Shown: in pieces, positions 11,324 through 20,957 of the stretch
How positions within the stretch are numbered: position 1 is the stretch's first letter
Layout of the letters: each line of letters opens with the position of its first letter
Source of the DNA: Bradyrhizobium ivorense
Lineage (GTDB): Bacteria > Pseudomonadota > Alphaproteobacteria > Rhizobiales > Xanthobacteraceae
Reading direction: 5' to 3'
NCBI RefSeq assembly: GCF_900696085.1
Contig: NZ_CAADFC020000008.1
Location: 62,001-126,000 of the forward strand
Length of the DNA stretch: 64,000 nucleotides
Position numbers and translations under genes: made by a program
The notes under the pieces: generated by a model
The model's database searches: none
Seen by the model: only the letters and a program-made list of their open reading frames with translations
What the model was told of the DNA's origin: nothing

Positions 11324-11850
11324 GCGCACCGCTCCGCCATCATCTCACGCAAGAAATGCCGGCGGTCGGTCAGACAGAGATGTGGCGCATGGATATGATT
11401 TGGCGCTCGGCGGTTGGCCGGCCACATCGTGGCAAGGACCGCTGCTTCGGCGCGGGCACCACCCATACCTTTGCGTGTGGAGATCGCCGAGAGCAGGGAG
11501 CAACAGGCAATCGAGCTCAACGATGCGATTTCGCTGACACCAAGCTCAATGTCGCGAGATCGAACTCGCAAGCGCAGGTTCGATTTCCGCCCAGCATGCC
11601 CCTGGCAGGCGCTGTTACGCAGGAAAACGACCATCTTCATGGCCCAAGGCGCGCCCATCACGCTGCCGGCCCTGCCCTCCGCCCGTGCGAAACCCAATCG
11701 CTTCGGCCCTGAACGCGGATCGTTCAAGGTCGGTCGCGTACGCACGGTTCGACCGGCCGTATCCCAATAGGCTGCTACGAGCATCTCCTCAGATGCCGAC
11801 ACATCGGCGTGCCCGCTCCTGCGAAGGTCCTGTTTGCGCTCAAGCATCAT
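11320..11850 (-). CDS. hupJ: HupJ-like protein (HybE family), probably damaged
   Basis: HupJ belongs to the HybE chaperone family that helps processing of the hydrogenase large subunit. The C-terminal two-thirds match that family in the expected place: PWAMKMVVFL (usually PWFMNLVLLP), EIASLSSIACCSLLSAIS (usually a CSLFSP-type core), then RAPNHIHAPHLCLTDRRHFLREM. The N-terminal part, around RTVRTRPTLNDPRSGPKRLGF, is scrambled where the family has MRDLP...V..IGFR; other frames match better for short stretches, which suggests small compensating indels. The frame stays open upstream to 12048 and absorbs the hupI remnant. The start at 11850 is a guess. Function is uncertain. Confidence 0.62.
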   Translation of the reverse strand: MMLERKQDLRRSGHADVSASEEMLVAAYWDTAGRTVRTRPTLNDPRSGPKRLGFARAEGRAGSVMGAPWAMKMVVFLRNSACQGHAGRKSNLRLRVRSRDIELGVSEIASLSSIACCSLLSAISTRKGMGGARAEAAVLATMWPANRRAPNHIHAPHLCLTDRRHFLREMMAERCA

Positions 11851-12050
11851 TTTCAACCGACGCGAAGCCGAACTTCGACGCGCGAAAGCCGAAGACGCTT
11901 TCGATTTTTGGGACGCAACGCACTCACGCAGCAGTCTGCGTCGCCATTGCTCTCTGGTCGGTTGTGCATGATCCAGCCAACGCCACATTGGACGGGCGCG
12001 CCGTCTGTGAGAACCGGCCGGATGCCAAATATTCTCCAAGCTCTTCATGT
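11851..12050 (-). pseudogene. hupI: hupI rubredoxin remnant
   Basis: Between hupH and hupJ every complete hup operon has hupI, a small rubredoxin with two CxxC iron-binding pairs. Here the reading frame next to the one left open gives IFGIRPVLTDGAPVQCGVGW, very close to the rubredoxin start region (FG.R..LTDG....CG.CW), but the second cysteine of the pair is glycine. About 45 bases further, GAGTGCGTTGCGTCCC lies where the EWRCPNC codons belong and has lost the second pair. The normal 30-residue spacing is also shortened. No single frame encodes a rubredoxin, so I read this as a decayed gene. Confidence 0.7.
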
Positions 12051-12908
12051 GACGTAAGCCTTCATGATTTCCCGCAGGCGTTCGGCGGAATCCTCGAAAT
12101 CCTCGTCGGCAGCCAACGCAACAATCGGCACGCCGCCGACCTCAAGCGTGTCCAGGATGATGTTGTCGATAGAATTGAAGAACTGCACCGACCACACATT
12201 CCGTGTCGCAGTCGCCCGCACTTGGCATGCGCCGTAGCCGCGAAGGATGAGTTGGACCGGACCATTGCCCACGCTTTGCTGGAGAAACGCCAGGTCGATG
12301 GCGTTCATCGGCAACAGCGTGAGATTGATGACATGCGCGCGCATGCCGGACCGCCAGGCGCGGACCCGCTCGCGTGTTTCGGCGAGCACCGGCAGCACGT
12401 TCATCGCGCCGCCAGGCGCGGCGCCGATCACCAGATCGGTCGACGTCAGGTCCGTTGCGGCACGCCGCACAATCTGCGGGATCGCGCCGACCTCAACATA
12501 TTCGTGTGCCGGATCCGCCCCGATACGCACGCGCCAGATTCCCGCAAGTACGGACTCCTGGATTTCCGCCCGGGAGCCATCTGGCAGCGCAACGACGCCG
12601 GCGACCTCGCCTTTTCCAAGCACTTCGGCAATCAGGTTGCGCTCGAGATCACTGAGATTCGAAAGCCTGTACAGTTGTGTGCGTGCGCCGCTCTTCAGGC
12701 CACGAGCGGCGGCAGCGGCATTCGATAACAGCGTGATGGCATTCGGACAATTTTTTGCAAGCTCGTCGGCATCGCGCCAAGCGCGCTTGGCCGGCGCCGC
12801 GACAGCCGTGGGCCCGCTATGGACGATGTCGCGACTATCCGCATCCACGGGAAACCCGCCCACCGCCGCAGCGGCGCCTTCGTATCCGATGCGCGCCGCT
12901 GTTTTCAT
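12045..12908 (-). CDS. hupH: HupH (HyaF family), hydrogenase accessory protein
   Basis: HupH is a HyaF-type accessory protein needed for maturation of the small subunit and full hydrogenase activity in rhizobia. The 287-residue product has the family features [50 protein letters not shown] and the C-terminal IRG-type block [33 protein letters not shown] (about residues 205-240). It overlaps hupG by four bases upstream, and its stop lies just before the hupI remnant. Confidence 0.9.
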   Translation of the reverse strand: MKTAARIGYEGAAAAVGGFPVDADSRDIVHSGPTAVAAPAKRAWRDADELAKNCPNAITLLSNAAAAARGLKSGARTQLYRLSNLSDLERNLIAEVLGKGEVAGVVALPDGSRAEIQESVLAGIWRVRIGADPAHEYVEVGAIPQIVRRAATDLTSTDLVIGAAPGGAMNVLPVLAETRERVRAWRSGMRAHVINLTLLPMNAIDLAFLQQSVGNGPVQLILRGYGACQVRATATRNVWSVQFFNSIDNIILDTLEVGGVPIVALAADEDFEDSAERLREIMKAYVT

Positions 12909-13351
12909 GATGCGACGTTCCGTGGGGCTGGCCGAGAGGAAATGCCATCGGCTGTGCAGTCGCCACCGGCGTGTGATCCCACGATCGGCGCCGAGATGCG
13001 GTCGATCTTGACCAGACGGATCTGGCTCTTGCCGACCCGGCGGAGTGTGCCGCGCTGATGGCGCTCGATCTGCGTCGGCGGGCCACGCAGGCCGAGGCGC
13101 CCGCCCAGCCCGCCGCCGGCGCTGCGCGCGGTTACGACCCCTTGCACGGGCCGCGGATGCGCCTTGATCTGTTCAGAAAGCGCGATTGCGACATGGTTGG
13201 CCCGGAGCGAATATACGGGACCGGCTGCCGACGGCAGCTCCACGCCCCACCTCCCAGGATCCTGTGTGGCAAGATGTGCATGGACGCCCACACTCTCTAC
13301 CTCGGACAGAGCGGGCCGCGCCAGATCATGCTTCGCCGGCTGGAAGTTCAT
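12905..13351 (-). CDS. hupG: HupG-like protein (HyaE family)
   Basis: HupG/HyaE proteins have a thioredoxin-like fold without the active-site pair and act on the hydrogenase small subunit before Tat export. The 148-residue frame from ATG 13351 (MNFQPAKH) has the expected length and place between hupF and hupH. Its middle, [20 protein letters not shown] followed by [19 protein letters not shown], fits the family pattern of a hydrophobic strand with a LPEL-type helix and then R-F-G-x-R. The C-terminal part is less typical, so it may be diverged. The assignment leans on position. Confidence 0.6.
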   Translation of the reverse strand: MNFQPAKHDLARPALSEVESVGVHAHLATQDPGRWGVELPSAAGPVYSLRANHVAIALSEQIKAHPRPVQGVVTARSAGGGLGGRLGLRGPPTQIERHQRGTLRRVGKSQIRLVKIDRISAPIVGSHAGGDCTADGISSRPAPRNVAS

Positions 13352-13551
13352 CAGAGGCCTTTCTGATAGTGTTCTGGCTCTGCTCGGCGAGGTATTAGCA
13401 AGGCACATGCCAATCCATCGTCTCACGGCGATCGCGTTCGCGCCCGGATCAGCGGCTGTGAGCGCTTGACATTTTCGGTGCAGGGGTTGCCTACGATGCA
13501 GATTCGATTTGCGAGCAAGGCGCGCTAGCGCGATGTCCGTGCGCGGCGCCG
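13352..13551 (-). other. Short gap between hupF and hupG
   Basis: Two hundred bases between two hup genes that usually almost touch. The hupG frame stays open upstream to 13426 but with no family-like residues. I see no promoter or hairpin. It may be scar sequence from local decay like that at hupI. Confidence 0.4.
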
Positions 13552-13842
13552 CTAGCGCAGATGGTCGGGCAATTGCGGCTCACGCGCGACCAAGTCCGCA
13601 AAGAAGCGATCGCAGTCCTCGCCATTGAGGCCGGCCTCAAGCCCGTCGAGTGCTTCCGAGATCCGACTTGCTTCATCCTCCTCCAACAGCCGCACCGCTG
13701 TGTCGATATGGACGAGGACCTTGGCGCCGACTGACGCGCCGGAGAGCAGCATGACTGAGACGCGCCGCTGTTCATCGCCATACTCGCATAGCGCCGTGAT
13801 GCCGTCGGTCTCAACAATCGTCATTGGTAAGCCGAGGCACAT
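13552..13842 (-). CDS. hupF: HupF, HypC-like hydrogenase chaperone
   Basis: HupF (97 residues from ATG 13842) is a HypC paralogue that protects and helps process HupL, especially under higher oxygen in rhizobia. The N-terminus MCLGLPMTIVETDG keeps the essential Cys2, and the central GASVGAKVLVHIDTAVRLL corresponds to the HypC G..V.VH.G.A segment. It is longer at the C-terminus than HypC, as is usual for HupF. The frame is open upstream to 13881, but MCLGLP is the functional start. It follows hupD. Confidence 0.92.
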   Translation of the reverse strand: MCLGLPMTIVETDGITALCEYGDEQRRVSVMLLSGASVGAKVLVHIDTAVRLLEEDEASRISEALDGLEAGLNGEDCDRFFADLVAREPQLPDHLR

Positions 13843-13858
13843 GAATAGCCGCGCGCCG

Positions 13859-14440
13859 CTAGATCGGCTGCGCCCTTTCATAATTTACATGGTCGATATT
13901 GTTCCCCAACAGCCGTTCTGATGCAGGCAGCGGCGAGGCTCGCAGTTTCGCCGGCGAGCCCCACTGGGCCAGCAGTTTGCAAGCCAGTTCGATCGCAGGC
14001 GCGATCTGAAAGCGCACCGGAGCAGTCAGCGGACCGCCCCAACGCTCCAGGTCCAGCGGCTGACAACCGATCAGAGCGAGTTCTCGCGGGCAGCGGTCAA
14101 GCAGGTCGGCTGCACTCAAGACCTCTTGAAAGCCGGTCTGATGCAGGCTCAGCTTTTTGGCAGCGCTAAACTTCGGCACCTCGTCATCCCGCACAAGCTT
14201 CAACTGCCCGGGCGAAAGTCCATAGTCGATGGCATCGAACACGATCAGGCAATCGGCCTGCTCAAGGAAACTGACAAGGTAGAGCCCCTGCGTGCCACCA
14301 TCGAGGATGGAGACGTTGTCATCGATGCTGTAACGACGATGAAACTCCTCTACCACTCGCACGCCGAATCCCTCGTCGGCCCATAGGATATTGCCGATGC
14401 CAAGCACCAGGATCCTTTTCTTGTTCTCCGGAGTCAGCAT
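13859..14440 (-). CDS. hupD: HupD, hydrogenase maturation endopeptidase
   Basis: HupD cleaves the C-terminal tail of HupL after nickel insertion. The 193-residue product from MLTPENKKRILVLGIGNILWADEG has the family motifs LGIGNILWADEGFG (with the metal-binding Glu), VSILDGGTQG, VFDAIDYG (metal-binding Asp) and SLHQTGFQEVL (metal-binding His). The upstream extension of the frame to 14566 overlaps hupC and is not expected. It sits 11 bases after hupC. Confidence 0.95.
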   Translation of the reverse strand: MLTPENKKRILVLGIGNILWADEGFGVRVVEEFHRRYSIDDNVSILDGGTQGLYLVSFLEQADCLIVFDAIDYGLSPGQLKLVRDDEVPKFSAAKKLSLHQTGFQEVLSAADLLDRCPRELALIGCQPLDLERWGGPLTAPVRFQIAPAIELACKLLAQWGSPAKLRASPLPASERLLGNNIDHVNYERAQPI

Positions 14441-14451
14441 CGGCTTCCCAG

Positions 14452-15168
14452 TCAATCGCGAAACTGACGCTGACCGGAAATCATCGAGGAGATGCTCCGC
14501 TCCGACATGATGTCTTCCCGGATCACCGCGTAGATGTGGACCAGCGCAAAGGTCACGACGACCCACAGCCCGAGATGATGCCAGGTATGGACGTCCTGAC
14601 TGTTAGGCCAGATTGCAAATACCCAGCCGAACAGTCTGTACTGCCAGCTGTCACGGCCCGCGCCCTGTCCATAAAGTGCAAAGCCTGTGACGATCATGAA
14701 CGTGATCGTCTGCGTGAACATAAAGAACATCGCAAGCTGAGCCAGCCGATTGTGCCCGACGCGTCTGTCGGGCTCAACTGCGAGGAACGCGTACCAGCGC
14801 ATCTCATCGTAAACTTCGCGCCAAAAGCAGCTGCGCCAGAGCGGCACGCAAAAGATCTGCATGGCATGCGGGTTTCCCATCAGGGCCCAGTAGATGCGCA
14901 GCAGAAAGCCGACGCCGAGCACATATCCTGCAGAGAAATGCGTAAAGCGGATATAGCCGAACAAGAAATTGCCGCTAGCCTCTCCCGGCATCGCCGGTGT
15001 CCCGGTTCCAATGAGATAGCCGGTTACGCCCAGCACCAGAATGGCCGCCGCATTGACCCAGTGCCACAGTCGCACCGGCGCTTCATAGACGTAAGCGGCG
15101 CCACGGCCGCCGCCAACAGTCGGTGGCGCATCGACGGCGGCAGGGTTTTGCGGAGCCTTGTCGGGCAT
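14452..15168 (-). CDS. hupC: HupC, b-type cytochrome of the uptake hydrogenase
   Basis: HupC anchors HupSL to the inner membrane and passes electrons to quinone. The product (238 residues from ATG 15168; a second ATG at 15183 adds five) has four clear membrane spans with heme-ligand histidines: APVRLWHWVNAAAILVLGVTG, GYIRFTHFSAGYVLGVGFLL, the AQLAMFFMFTQTITFMIVTG helix, and TWHHLGLWVVVTFALVHIYA near residues 200-220. It belongs to the Ni/Fe-hydrogenase cytochrome b561 family. It overlaps or abuts the end of hupL and precedes hupD. Confidence 0.95.
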   Translation of the reverse strand: MPDKAPQNPAAVDAPPTVGGGRGAAYVYEAPVRLWHWVNAAAILVLGVTGYLIGTGTPAMPGEASGNFLFGYIRFTHFSAGYVLGVGFLLRIYWALMGNPHAMQIFCVPLWRSCFWREVYDEMRWYAFLAVEPDRRVGHNRLAQLAMFFMFTQTITFMIVTGFALYGQGAGRDSWQYRLFGWVFAIWPNSQDVHTWHHLGLWVVVTFALVHIYAVIREDIMSERSISSMISGQRQFRD

Positions 15169-15172
15169 GTCC

Positions 15173-16963
15173 CTACCGAACATTGACTGAAGCCATTTCT
15201 TGGCCGTCAGGACTGATCACATGGGTTGAGCACGCCAAACACGGATCAAAGGAATGGATCGTGCGCAAGATCTCCAAGGGCCGCTTCGGGTCCGCGATCG
15301 GGGTCCCGATCAGGGAAGCCTCAAAGGCGCCAATATTGCCCTTGGAATCGCGAGGAGACCCATTCCACGTCGTCGGCACGACACATTGGTAATTGTCGAT
15401 CTTGGTGTCCTTGATCTTGATCCAGTGCCCGAGCGCGCCGCGCGGCGCCTCGGTGAAACCGTAGCCGTTGGCCTCGTTAGGCCAGCTTTCCGGCTTCCAC
15501 TTGCCGACGTTGGCGGTTGCGCTATTGCCTGCCTTGATGTGGACGACCAGCTTGTCCTGGAAATAACGCATCTGATGTGCCGCCCACTGGCATTCGAGTG
15601 CCCGCGTCGCAGTACGGCCAAATGTCGAAAACAGCGCGCTCAGGGGAAGATTGAGCCCCTTGAGCAGTCTGTTGGCCGGCTCCTTGAATTCGGCTTTGCC
15701 TTGCGCATAACCGATGATGTATCGCGCCAACGGCCCGACCTCGACGGCGTGGCCGCGCCAGCGCGGCGCTTTGATCCAGGAATACCTGCCGCCTTCGTCG
15801 AGCTCCTTGATATCTGTTCTGCTGCCTTTGACGTTTGCCCCTAGCTCAAAGTTCGGCTCGGTGATGCCCTCCCAGGGATGCAATCCGCTGAACTCGCTAG
15901 GGTATCTATACCATGAATGCGCCACGAATTCCTGGATTTGCTCGGGATCGCCAAGGTCGACCGGCAAAATCTCCTCAAGATTGCCGCCAAGAATGACGCC
16001 GCGCGGCAGCTTGAGACTTTTCGCGGAACAGTCATTGGCGATTTCGGGGATGTCGCCATAGGACATCACGCTTTTGCTGGAAAGTCCGCCGCCGTGCAGC
16101 CAGTCTTTATAAAACGAGCCGATCGCCGCAATGTCGGGCAGATAGACCTGCTCGACAAACTCGATTGAACGGTCGATGACCGAGGACACCAGGTTAAGCC
16201 GCTCCATATTGACCGCACCGGCCGCACCAGTTCCATCGATATTGATCGCGCAGGCCACGCCGCCGACCAGCCAGTTCGGATGCGGGTTCTTGCCCCCATA
16301 GACTGCTTGGATCTTGACGATCTCCTTTTGGAAGTCGAGCGCTTCCAGATAATGCGCCACGGCCATCAGGTTCACTTCAGGTGGCAGCTTGTACGCCGGA
16401 TGCCCCCAATAGCCGTTCTTGAACGGACCGGGCTGCCCTGATTCGAAGAATTTGGTGAGCCTGATCTGCAGATCCTTGAAATAGCCAGGGGACGACAGCG
16501 GCCAGGGCGAGATAGACTGCGCCAGCGCCGAGGTGGACTTGGGATCGGCCTTGAGCGCAGAGATGACGTCGACCCAATCCAGCGCGTGCAGGTGATAGAA
16601 ATGCACGAGATGATCATGCACAAGCAGGCACAGCTGCATGATGTTGCGGATCGAGTTGGCATTCTCCGGAACGGTGATCCCCAGCGCATTTTCAACGGCG
16701 CGCACGGAGGTGAGCGCATGGGTGCCGGTGCAGACACCGCAAATCCGCTCGGTGAACGCCCAGGCGTCGCGCGGATCCCGCCCGCGCAAGATGACTTCGA
16801 TTCCACGCCACATCGTCCCGCTCGAGACCGCATTGCGGACCACGTTGTCCGCATCGAGGTTGGCTTCGACGCGCAGGTGGCCCTCGATCCGGGTCAGCGG
16901 ATCGATCACAATGCGCTTGCCGGAACGATCGAGGTTAAACCCATTCGGTGTCTGGACCGCCAC
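15173..16963 (-). CDS. hupL: HupL, uptake NiFe hydrogenase large subunit
   Basis: The catalytic subunit that oxidises H2 at the periplasmic face of the inner membrane, recycling hydrogen made by nitrogenase. It has 596 residues. The N-terminal nickel ligands are in [14 protein letters not shown] (Cys75, Cys78) and the C-terminal pair in DPCLACSTH (Cys575, Cys578). HupD should cut after His581, removing the 15-residue tail. The N-terminal block [14 protein letters not shown] is also diagnostic. It starts ten bases after hupS; the hupS-hupL pair is complete. Confidence 0.98.
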   Translation of the reverse strand: MAVQTPNGFNLDRSGKRIVIDPLTRIEGHLRVEANLDADNVVRNAVSSGTMWRGIEVILRGRDPRDAWAFTERICGVCTGTHALTSVRAVENALGITVPENANSIRNIMQLCLLVHDHLVHFYHLHALDWVDVISALKADPKSTSALAQSISPWPLSSPGYFKDLQIRLTKFFESGQPGPFKNGYWGHPAYKLPPEVNLMAVAHYLEALDFQKEIVKIQAVYGGKNPHPNWLVGGVACAINIDGTGAAGAVNMERLNLVSSVIDRSIEFVEQVYLPDIAAIGSFYKDWLHGGGLSSKSVMSYGDIPEIANDCSAKSLKLPRGVILGGNLEEILPVDLGDPEQIQEFVAHSWYRYPSEFSGLHPWEGITEPNFELGANVKGSRTDIKELDEGGRYSWIKAPRWRGHAVEVGPLARYIIGYAQGKAEFKEPANRLLKGLNLPLSALFSTFGRTATRALECQWAAHQMRYFQDKLVVHIKAGNSATANVGKWKPESWPNEANGYGFTEAPRGALGHWIKIKDTKIDNYQCVVPTTWNGSPRDSKGNIGAFEASLIGTPIADPKRPLEILRTIHSFDPCLACSTHVISPDGQEMASVNVR

Positions 16964-16973
16964 CGTCGCCCTC

Positions 16974-18074
16974 TCAAGTCGGCTTGTCTTTGGGAGCTGC
17001 GCGATCCGGCTTGTGGGTCAATCGCTTCACGGCCGTGACCGCCGCATGTGCGGCAACGGCCAGCCCAACCACGCCGGCAGCGGCCATGCCGATCTGATCG
17101 GCGTTCTTCTCGATGCCGAACTGCTGGATGGTCGTGAGCCGATCGTAAAACGAACCTTTGTCCCAAAAGCCGTCTTCGGAGCAGCCCAAGCAGCCGTGGC
17201 CTGATTGAATGGGGAATGAAACGCCCCCGTTCCAGCGAAGGGCCGAACAGGCATTGTAAGTGGTCGGCCCCTTGCAGCCCATCTTGTACAGGCAGTAGCC
17301 CTTGCGGGCGCACTCATCGTCCCACTCCTCGACAAATTGGCCGGCGTCGAAGTGCGAACGCCGATAGCACTTGTCGTGGATGCGCTCGGAATAAAACATC
17401 TTTGGGCGTCCTTGGCGATCGAGCTCAGGAAGCCTTCCGAACGTGGTGATGAAGGTCACTAGGCCGGTCATGACCTCTGCGATGGGGGGACACCCGGGAA
17501 CCTTGACGATCGGCTTTTCGGTGATCACCTTATCGATCGGTACAGCGCCTGTCGGATTGGGCTTGGCGGCTTGCACGCAGCCCCAAGATGCGCAGGTCCC
17601 CCAGGCAATGACCGCCATGGATGATTCCGCCATCCACCTGAGCCTCTCAACGAACGGCTTGCCGCCGTCAATGCAGAACATGCCCCCCTCATTCAGCGGC
17701 GCGTTGCCTTCGACGGCAAGCACATATCTACCTTTGTGCCTGGCACGGGTTTCCTCCAGAATGGCTTCAGCCTGGTGACCTGCCGCGGCCATGATCGTAT
17801 CGTCATAGTCGAGCGAAATCATCGACAACAGCACGTCTTTGATTAACGGGTGGGCCGAGCGGATAAAGCTTTCCGAGCAGCAGGTACACTCGAGCCCGTG
17901 CAGCCAGATGACGGGCATACGCGGTTTGGTCTCCAGGGCATGGGCAATCTTGCTTGCGGCAAGCGGGCCGAGTCCGAAGCTCGAGGCGGTCAAACTGCAA
18001 AATCTGTGGAAACTGCGGCGCGTGATACCCTGGCGTCTGATTACGCTGTAGAAAGTTTCCGTTGCCCTGCCCAT
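16974..18074 (-). CDS. hupS: HupS, uptake NiFe hydrogenase small subunit precursor
   Basis: The Fe-S subunit that carries electrons from HupL to HupC. The 366-residue precursor begins with a long twin-arginine signal ([20 protein letters not shown], about residues 17-36), so HupSL is exported folded by Tat. Cluster ligands are visible in [13 protein letters not shown] (proximal), [21 protein letters not shown] through [19 protein letters not shown], and [15 protein letters not shown]-terminal hydrophobic helix ([21 protein letters not shown]) anchors it in the membrane. It is the first gene of the hup-hyp unit. Confidence 0.98.
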   Translation of the reverse strand: MGRATETFYSVIRRQGITRRSFHRFCSLTASSFGLGPLAASKIAHALETKPRMPVIWLHGLECTCCSESFIRSAHPLIKDVLLSMISLDYDDTIMAAAGHQAEAILEETRARHKGRYVLAVEGNAPLNEGGMFCIDGGKPFVERLRWMAESSMAVIAWGTCASWGCVQAAKPNPTGAVPIDKVITEKPIVKVPGCPPIAEVMTGLVTFITTFGRLPELDRQGRPKMFYSERIHDKCYRRSHFDAGQFVEEWDDECARKGYCLYKMGCKGPTTYNACSALRWNGGVSFPIQSGHGCLGCSEDGFWDKGSFYDRLTTIQQFGIEKNADQIGMAAAGVVGLAVAAHAAVTAVKRLTHKPDRAAPKDKPT

Positions 18075-18124
18075 GAACCCCTTCCAAGTTTCTCGTCGGC
18101 CGTGACGAATTGCTCACATTCGGC

Positions 18125-18140
18125 AGCAAAAAACGGGCCA
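18125..18140 (-). promoter_or_regulatory. Sigma54 (-24/-12) promoter of hupS
   Basis: The minus strand reads TGGCCCGTTTTTTGCT, matching TGGCACG-N4-TTGCW with exact GG-N10-GC spacing. The -12 element ends about 50 bases before the hupS ATG, giving a leader of roughly 40 bases. In Bradyrhizobium the hupS promoter is sigma54-dependent and activated by HoxA (free-living) or NifA/FixK-linked signals (symbiotic); which applies here cannot be seen. Confidence 0.78.
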
Positions 18141-18895
18141 GCGCACGGCAAACATCTGACGGTACCAAGCCGCCACTCCGCGATTTGCGGTGGATCGGCG
18201 AGCTCGGCGCAGGCTGCGCAACCCGAGCGCTCGTCGTGCTAATGTGTCCGGTTTTGACCGTCGACGTGAGAACTCCAACAATGCCGCACAATGGCTCGTC
18301 CCTCGCGGCCAATGCGTCATACTCACTCGCTAGGTACGGCCGCGACACCGGCCGGCACGACAATTGCCGCAGTTCACGCCACACCGCACTGAGCACCGAT
18401 TTCAATGGGACTTGTTCGCCATTCTCAGATGCAATGGAGGCCGCGATCGTCGCAACTGCGCACAGACACCAAAGTGGCAGTCACCACCAACAACCCGAAC
18501 CAGCGACCAAGAAACGTCGCGATAGCGAGCCCTCCGCTCCGCAGTACACCGCCTTCAGGGCGGATCGATCCGATCTGCCTTGGGTCAATGACGCTCGGTA
18601 GCAAGCCCGCCAGGATTGCGGGTCCAAGGCTGGGTGCATTTGAGAGCTTTCTCCCAGGACCGTTCATCGCGCGAGCCAAGCGCCAGCACGGCGATCGCTT
18701 GGCGCATCACCTCTCTCCGGTGAGCTTCGCAGCGATGGCAGAGGCGATCTTGCTGTTTCCATGCACTGGGTCCGATTCGCCCGACGCGGATAGCAGGCGA
18801 CGGTGTGGTATTTTTAGTTTGACGCCCATCCGCGGCACAGGCATCACTTGCTAATTATCCAATCTGTTTATCGAGCTTTTCCGACGGCAAGCGAA
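18141..18895. other. Gap upstream of hupS without recognised gene
   Basis: Upstream of hupSL, Bradyrhizobium often has the hydrogen-sensor genes hupUV. I looked for the tail of a sensor large subunit (DPCxxC motif) in all minus frames and did not find one. Open frames here (such as 17803-18405 minus and 18405-18854 plus) show no family motif. Activator sites for the hupS promoter may lie here. Confidence 0.45.
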
Positions 18896-20158
18896 CTAAC
18901 GAACTATGCCAGCATAGACGATATCCTGGACTTGCTCGCGGTAGTACTTGCGGATCTCTCCGGGCGCAGCCGTTCCAACCACCACGACCAGGCGCTCCTT
19001 TGGATCACAGAAAAATTGTGTTCCGTAAGCGCCGGTCCAGGTGAACTCACCTGGATTGCCTGGAACGGCCGAGAGACCCTCGCTTATGCGTACAGCCACT
19101 CCGAGCCCAAACCCAAAGCCGGCACGGTGCGGCTCCACATTAGCGACCTTGTTTTTGATCTCTGGCCCAAGGTGGTTGGAGATCATGTGATGCACCGTCT
19201 TGGGACCGAGAATGCGCTGCCCATCGAGCTCCCCACCGTTTAGCAGCATTTGCCCAAAGCGCACGTAGTCACCAACTGTCGCAAATGCACAGGCTCCCCC
19301 GCAGTCAAACTTCGTCGGACTTTCGAGGAGTTCGATGTCTTGTGGCTTTCCCGTCAGTGGGTCGTCTTTAAATGGACGCGCGAGCCGCTCGCGTTGCGAT
19401 CCCGACAAATGGAAAGTGGCATCCAGCATTCCGATCGGCTTCCACAGGTTGCTGGAAAGATACTCGCCTAATGGCTGCTCGCTAACCTGTTCCACGACAG
19501 CGCCAAGCACATCGGTCGAGAAGCCGTATTCGAATTCCGTTCCCGGTTGGTGCGCCAACGGCAGCTTGGTAATGCCTTCGATGAAAGCCTGCTTATTGCC
19601 CTTGACCGCTGGCGCTGCGAAATCCGGATAGAGACGCGCCACTTGGTCTGAGCTGTCCGGCGGCGTGCCATAGGTGAGACCTGATGTGTGGCGATAAAGG
19701 TCGTGGACGTAGATCGGGGAACTCTGCGCTTCGAATTTTAATGAACCGTCAGCTTGCGGTACTCCCACTTTCATGTTTGCAAATTCGGGATAGTAATCCG
19801 TAAGTTTGGCCCGCAGAGGCAGGCGACCCTGTTCCATGAGGGTAAGCCCAGCAACCGCCACCATCGGTTTGGTCATAGATGCGAGCGCGAATATCGCATC
19901 GAGCCTCATCGAGGTTCCTTTTTCAGGATCGAGTTGCCCATACGCCTTGTAGTGAATCAGCTTGCCGTCTCTGGCGATTGCAACCACTGCGCCCGGCACG
20001 CGCTTGGTTGCGATCTCGCCAGCGAAGAACTCGTCCAGTTTGGCAAGGCGCTGCTTGGAAACTCCGACGTCATCGGCCCTCGCCTCGGGCAAAGGCGCGG
20101 AGTGTGCTGAATTAAAGCTGATACCAGCGGCCGCCGCGGCTGCAACGAGCTTGTTCAT
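18896..20158 (-). CDS. Serine hydrolase of the beta-lactamase (class C/esterase) family
   Basis: The 420-residue protein starts with a likely export signal (MNKLVAAAAAAGISFNSAHSAP). The catalytic Ser-Lys pair is in ALASMTKPMVAVAG (about residues 92-105), a HTSGLTYG segment follows near residue 170, and the Tyr-containing motif is EFEYGFSTDVLG. A HxG-type third motif appears within TGAYGTQFFCDPKERLVVVV. These mark a penicillin-binding/beta-lactamase-fold esterase or peptidase of unknown substrate. The start at 20158 was preferred to the longer frame to 20290 because it begins with a signal peptide. It is not part of the hup operon. Confidence 0.85.
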   Translation of the reverse strand: MNKLVAAAAAAGISFNSAHSAPLPEARADDVGVSKQRLAKLDEFFAGEIATKRVPGAVVAIARDGKLIHYKAYGQLDPEKGTSMRLDAIFALASMTKPMVAVAGLTLMEQGRLPLRAKLTDYYPEFANMKVGVPQADGSLKFEAQSSPIYVHDLYRHTSGLTYGTPPDSSDQVARLYPDFAAPAVKGNKQAFIEGITKLPLAHQPGTEFEYGFSTDVLGAVVEQVSEQPLGEYLSSNLWKPIGMLDATFHLSGSQRERLARPFKDDPLTGKPQDIELLESPTKFDCGGACAFATVGDYVRFGQMLLNGGELDGQRILGPKTVHHMISNHLGPEIKNKVANVEPHRAGFGFGLGVAVRISEGLSAVPGNPGEFTWTGAYGTQFFCDPKERLVVVVGTAAPGEIRKYYREQVQDIVYAGIVR

Positions 20159-20270
20159 TGTATCCTCGTCAAGAATGAACGGATCTAACTTGCAATACTG
20201 CTGCTCGGTTGACCGGCCAGCTTGGCCAGTACGCCGAAGATGCTTCGATCCGGCCTGGTACGTCTGCCCC

Positions 20271-20957
20271 TCACGTGCCTCTCCTGGCACATCTTTTGTC
20301 GATGAGGGTCAAAGTGAACATGACCGCAAAGGCAAACATTACCATACCGCCGGCAACCCAGCCTGCCTCGCGCCAGCGCGATGCTTGGACGTAGTCAATG
20401 ACATAGGCTGACAACACCTTAGTGCGCCCAGGAATGTTGCCTCCGATCATCATCACGACACCGAAGGTGCCGATCGTATGAGCAAAGCCAACCAGGCCAG
20501 CCTTGAGGAACTCCAGCCGTGCCAGCGGCAGGCCGACGGTAATGAAGGCGAACAACGCAGAAACGCGCTGACTTGCCACAACGTCCTGCGGGTGGTTGCC
20601 CATCGCAACAAAGGCGCTACGGATCGGCTGCACCACCAAAGGGAGCGCCGAGAGGACCGATCCGACCACGATTCCTGCAAAGGTAAAGGCGAGTGTGTGC
20701 TCGCCCCAGAAAGAGGCGAGAAGACCCCCTGGTCCGTTCGGACCGAGCAGGACGAGTACGCAGAAACCGAGCGCCGTGGGTGGCAGCACAAGCGGCAGCG
20801 CGACCATTGTCGCCACCGCCTCGCTCAAAACCGTTTTTGACCGTGCCAACCACCACGCGAGCGGCGCGCCAATCACCAGCAGGATCATTGTCGTCACGCT
20901 GGCGAGCTCGACCGTGAGCGCAACGGATTGCCAGATTTCTGACGAAAGGGCATCCAT
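20271..20957 (-). CDS. modB: ModB, molybdate ABC transporter permease
   Basis: The 228-residue membrane protein from ATG 20957 (MDALSSEIWQSVALTVELA) has five or six predicted spans and the molybdate-permease features LPLVLPPTALGFCVLVLLG and the ATPase-contact loop EFLKAGLVGFAHTIGTFGVVMMIGGNIPGRT (family EAA-type loop with G at the usual place, about 160-195). ModB normally works with ModA and ModC. No complete modA or modC lies beside it; only a short frame ending RRYGDVLSPVG upstream resembles a ModA tail (weak). Molybdate is needed for nitrogenase. Whether this orphan is functional depends on partners elsewhere. Confidence 0.88.
   Translation of the reverse strand: MDALSSEIWQSVALTVELASVTTMILLVIGAPLAWWLARSKTVLSEAVATMVALPLVLPPTALGFCVLVLLGPNGPGGLLASFWGEHTLAFTFAGIVVGSVLSALPLVVQPIRSAFVAMGNHPQDVVASQRVSALFAFITVGLPLARLEFLKAGLVGFAHTIGTFGVVMMIGGNIPGRTKVLSAYVIDYVQASRWREAGWVAGGMVMFAFAVMFTLTLIDKRCARRGT

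Noticed and set aside
18181..18420. Tail of a hupV sensor gene upstream of hupS
   Set aside because: No DPCxxC-type motif or other large-subunit residue in any minus frame.
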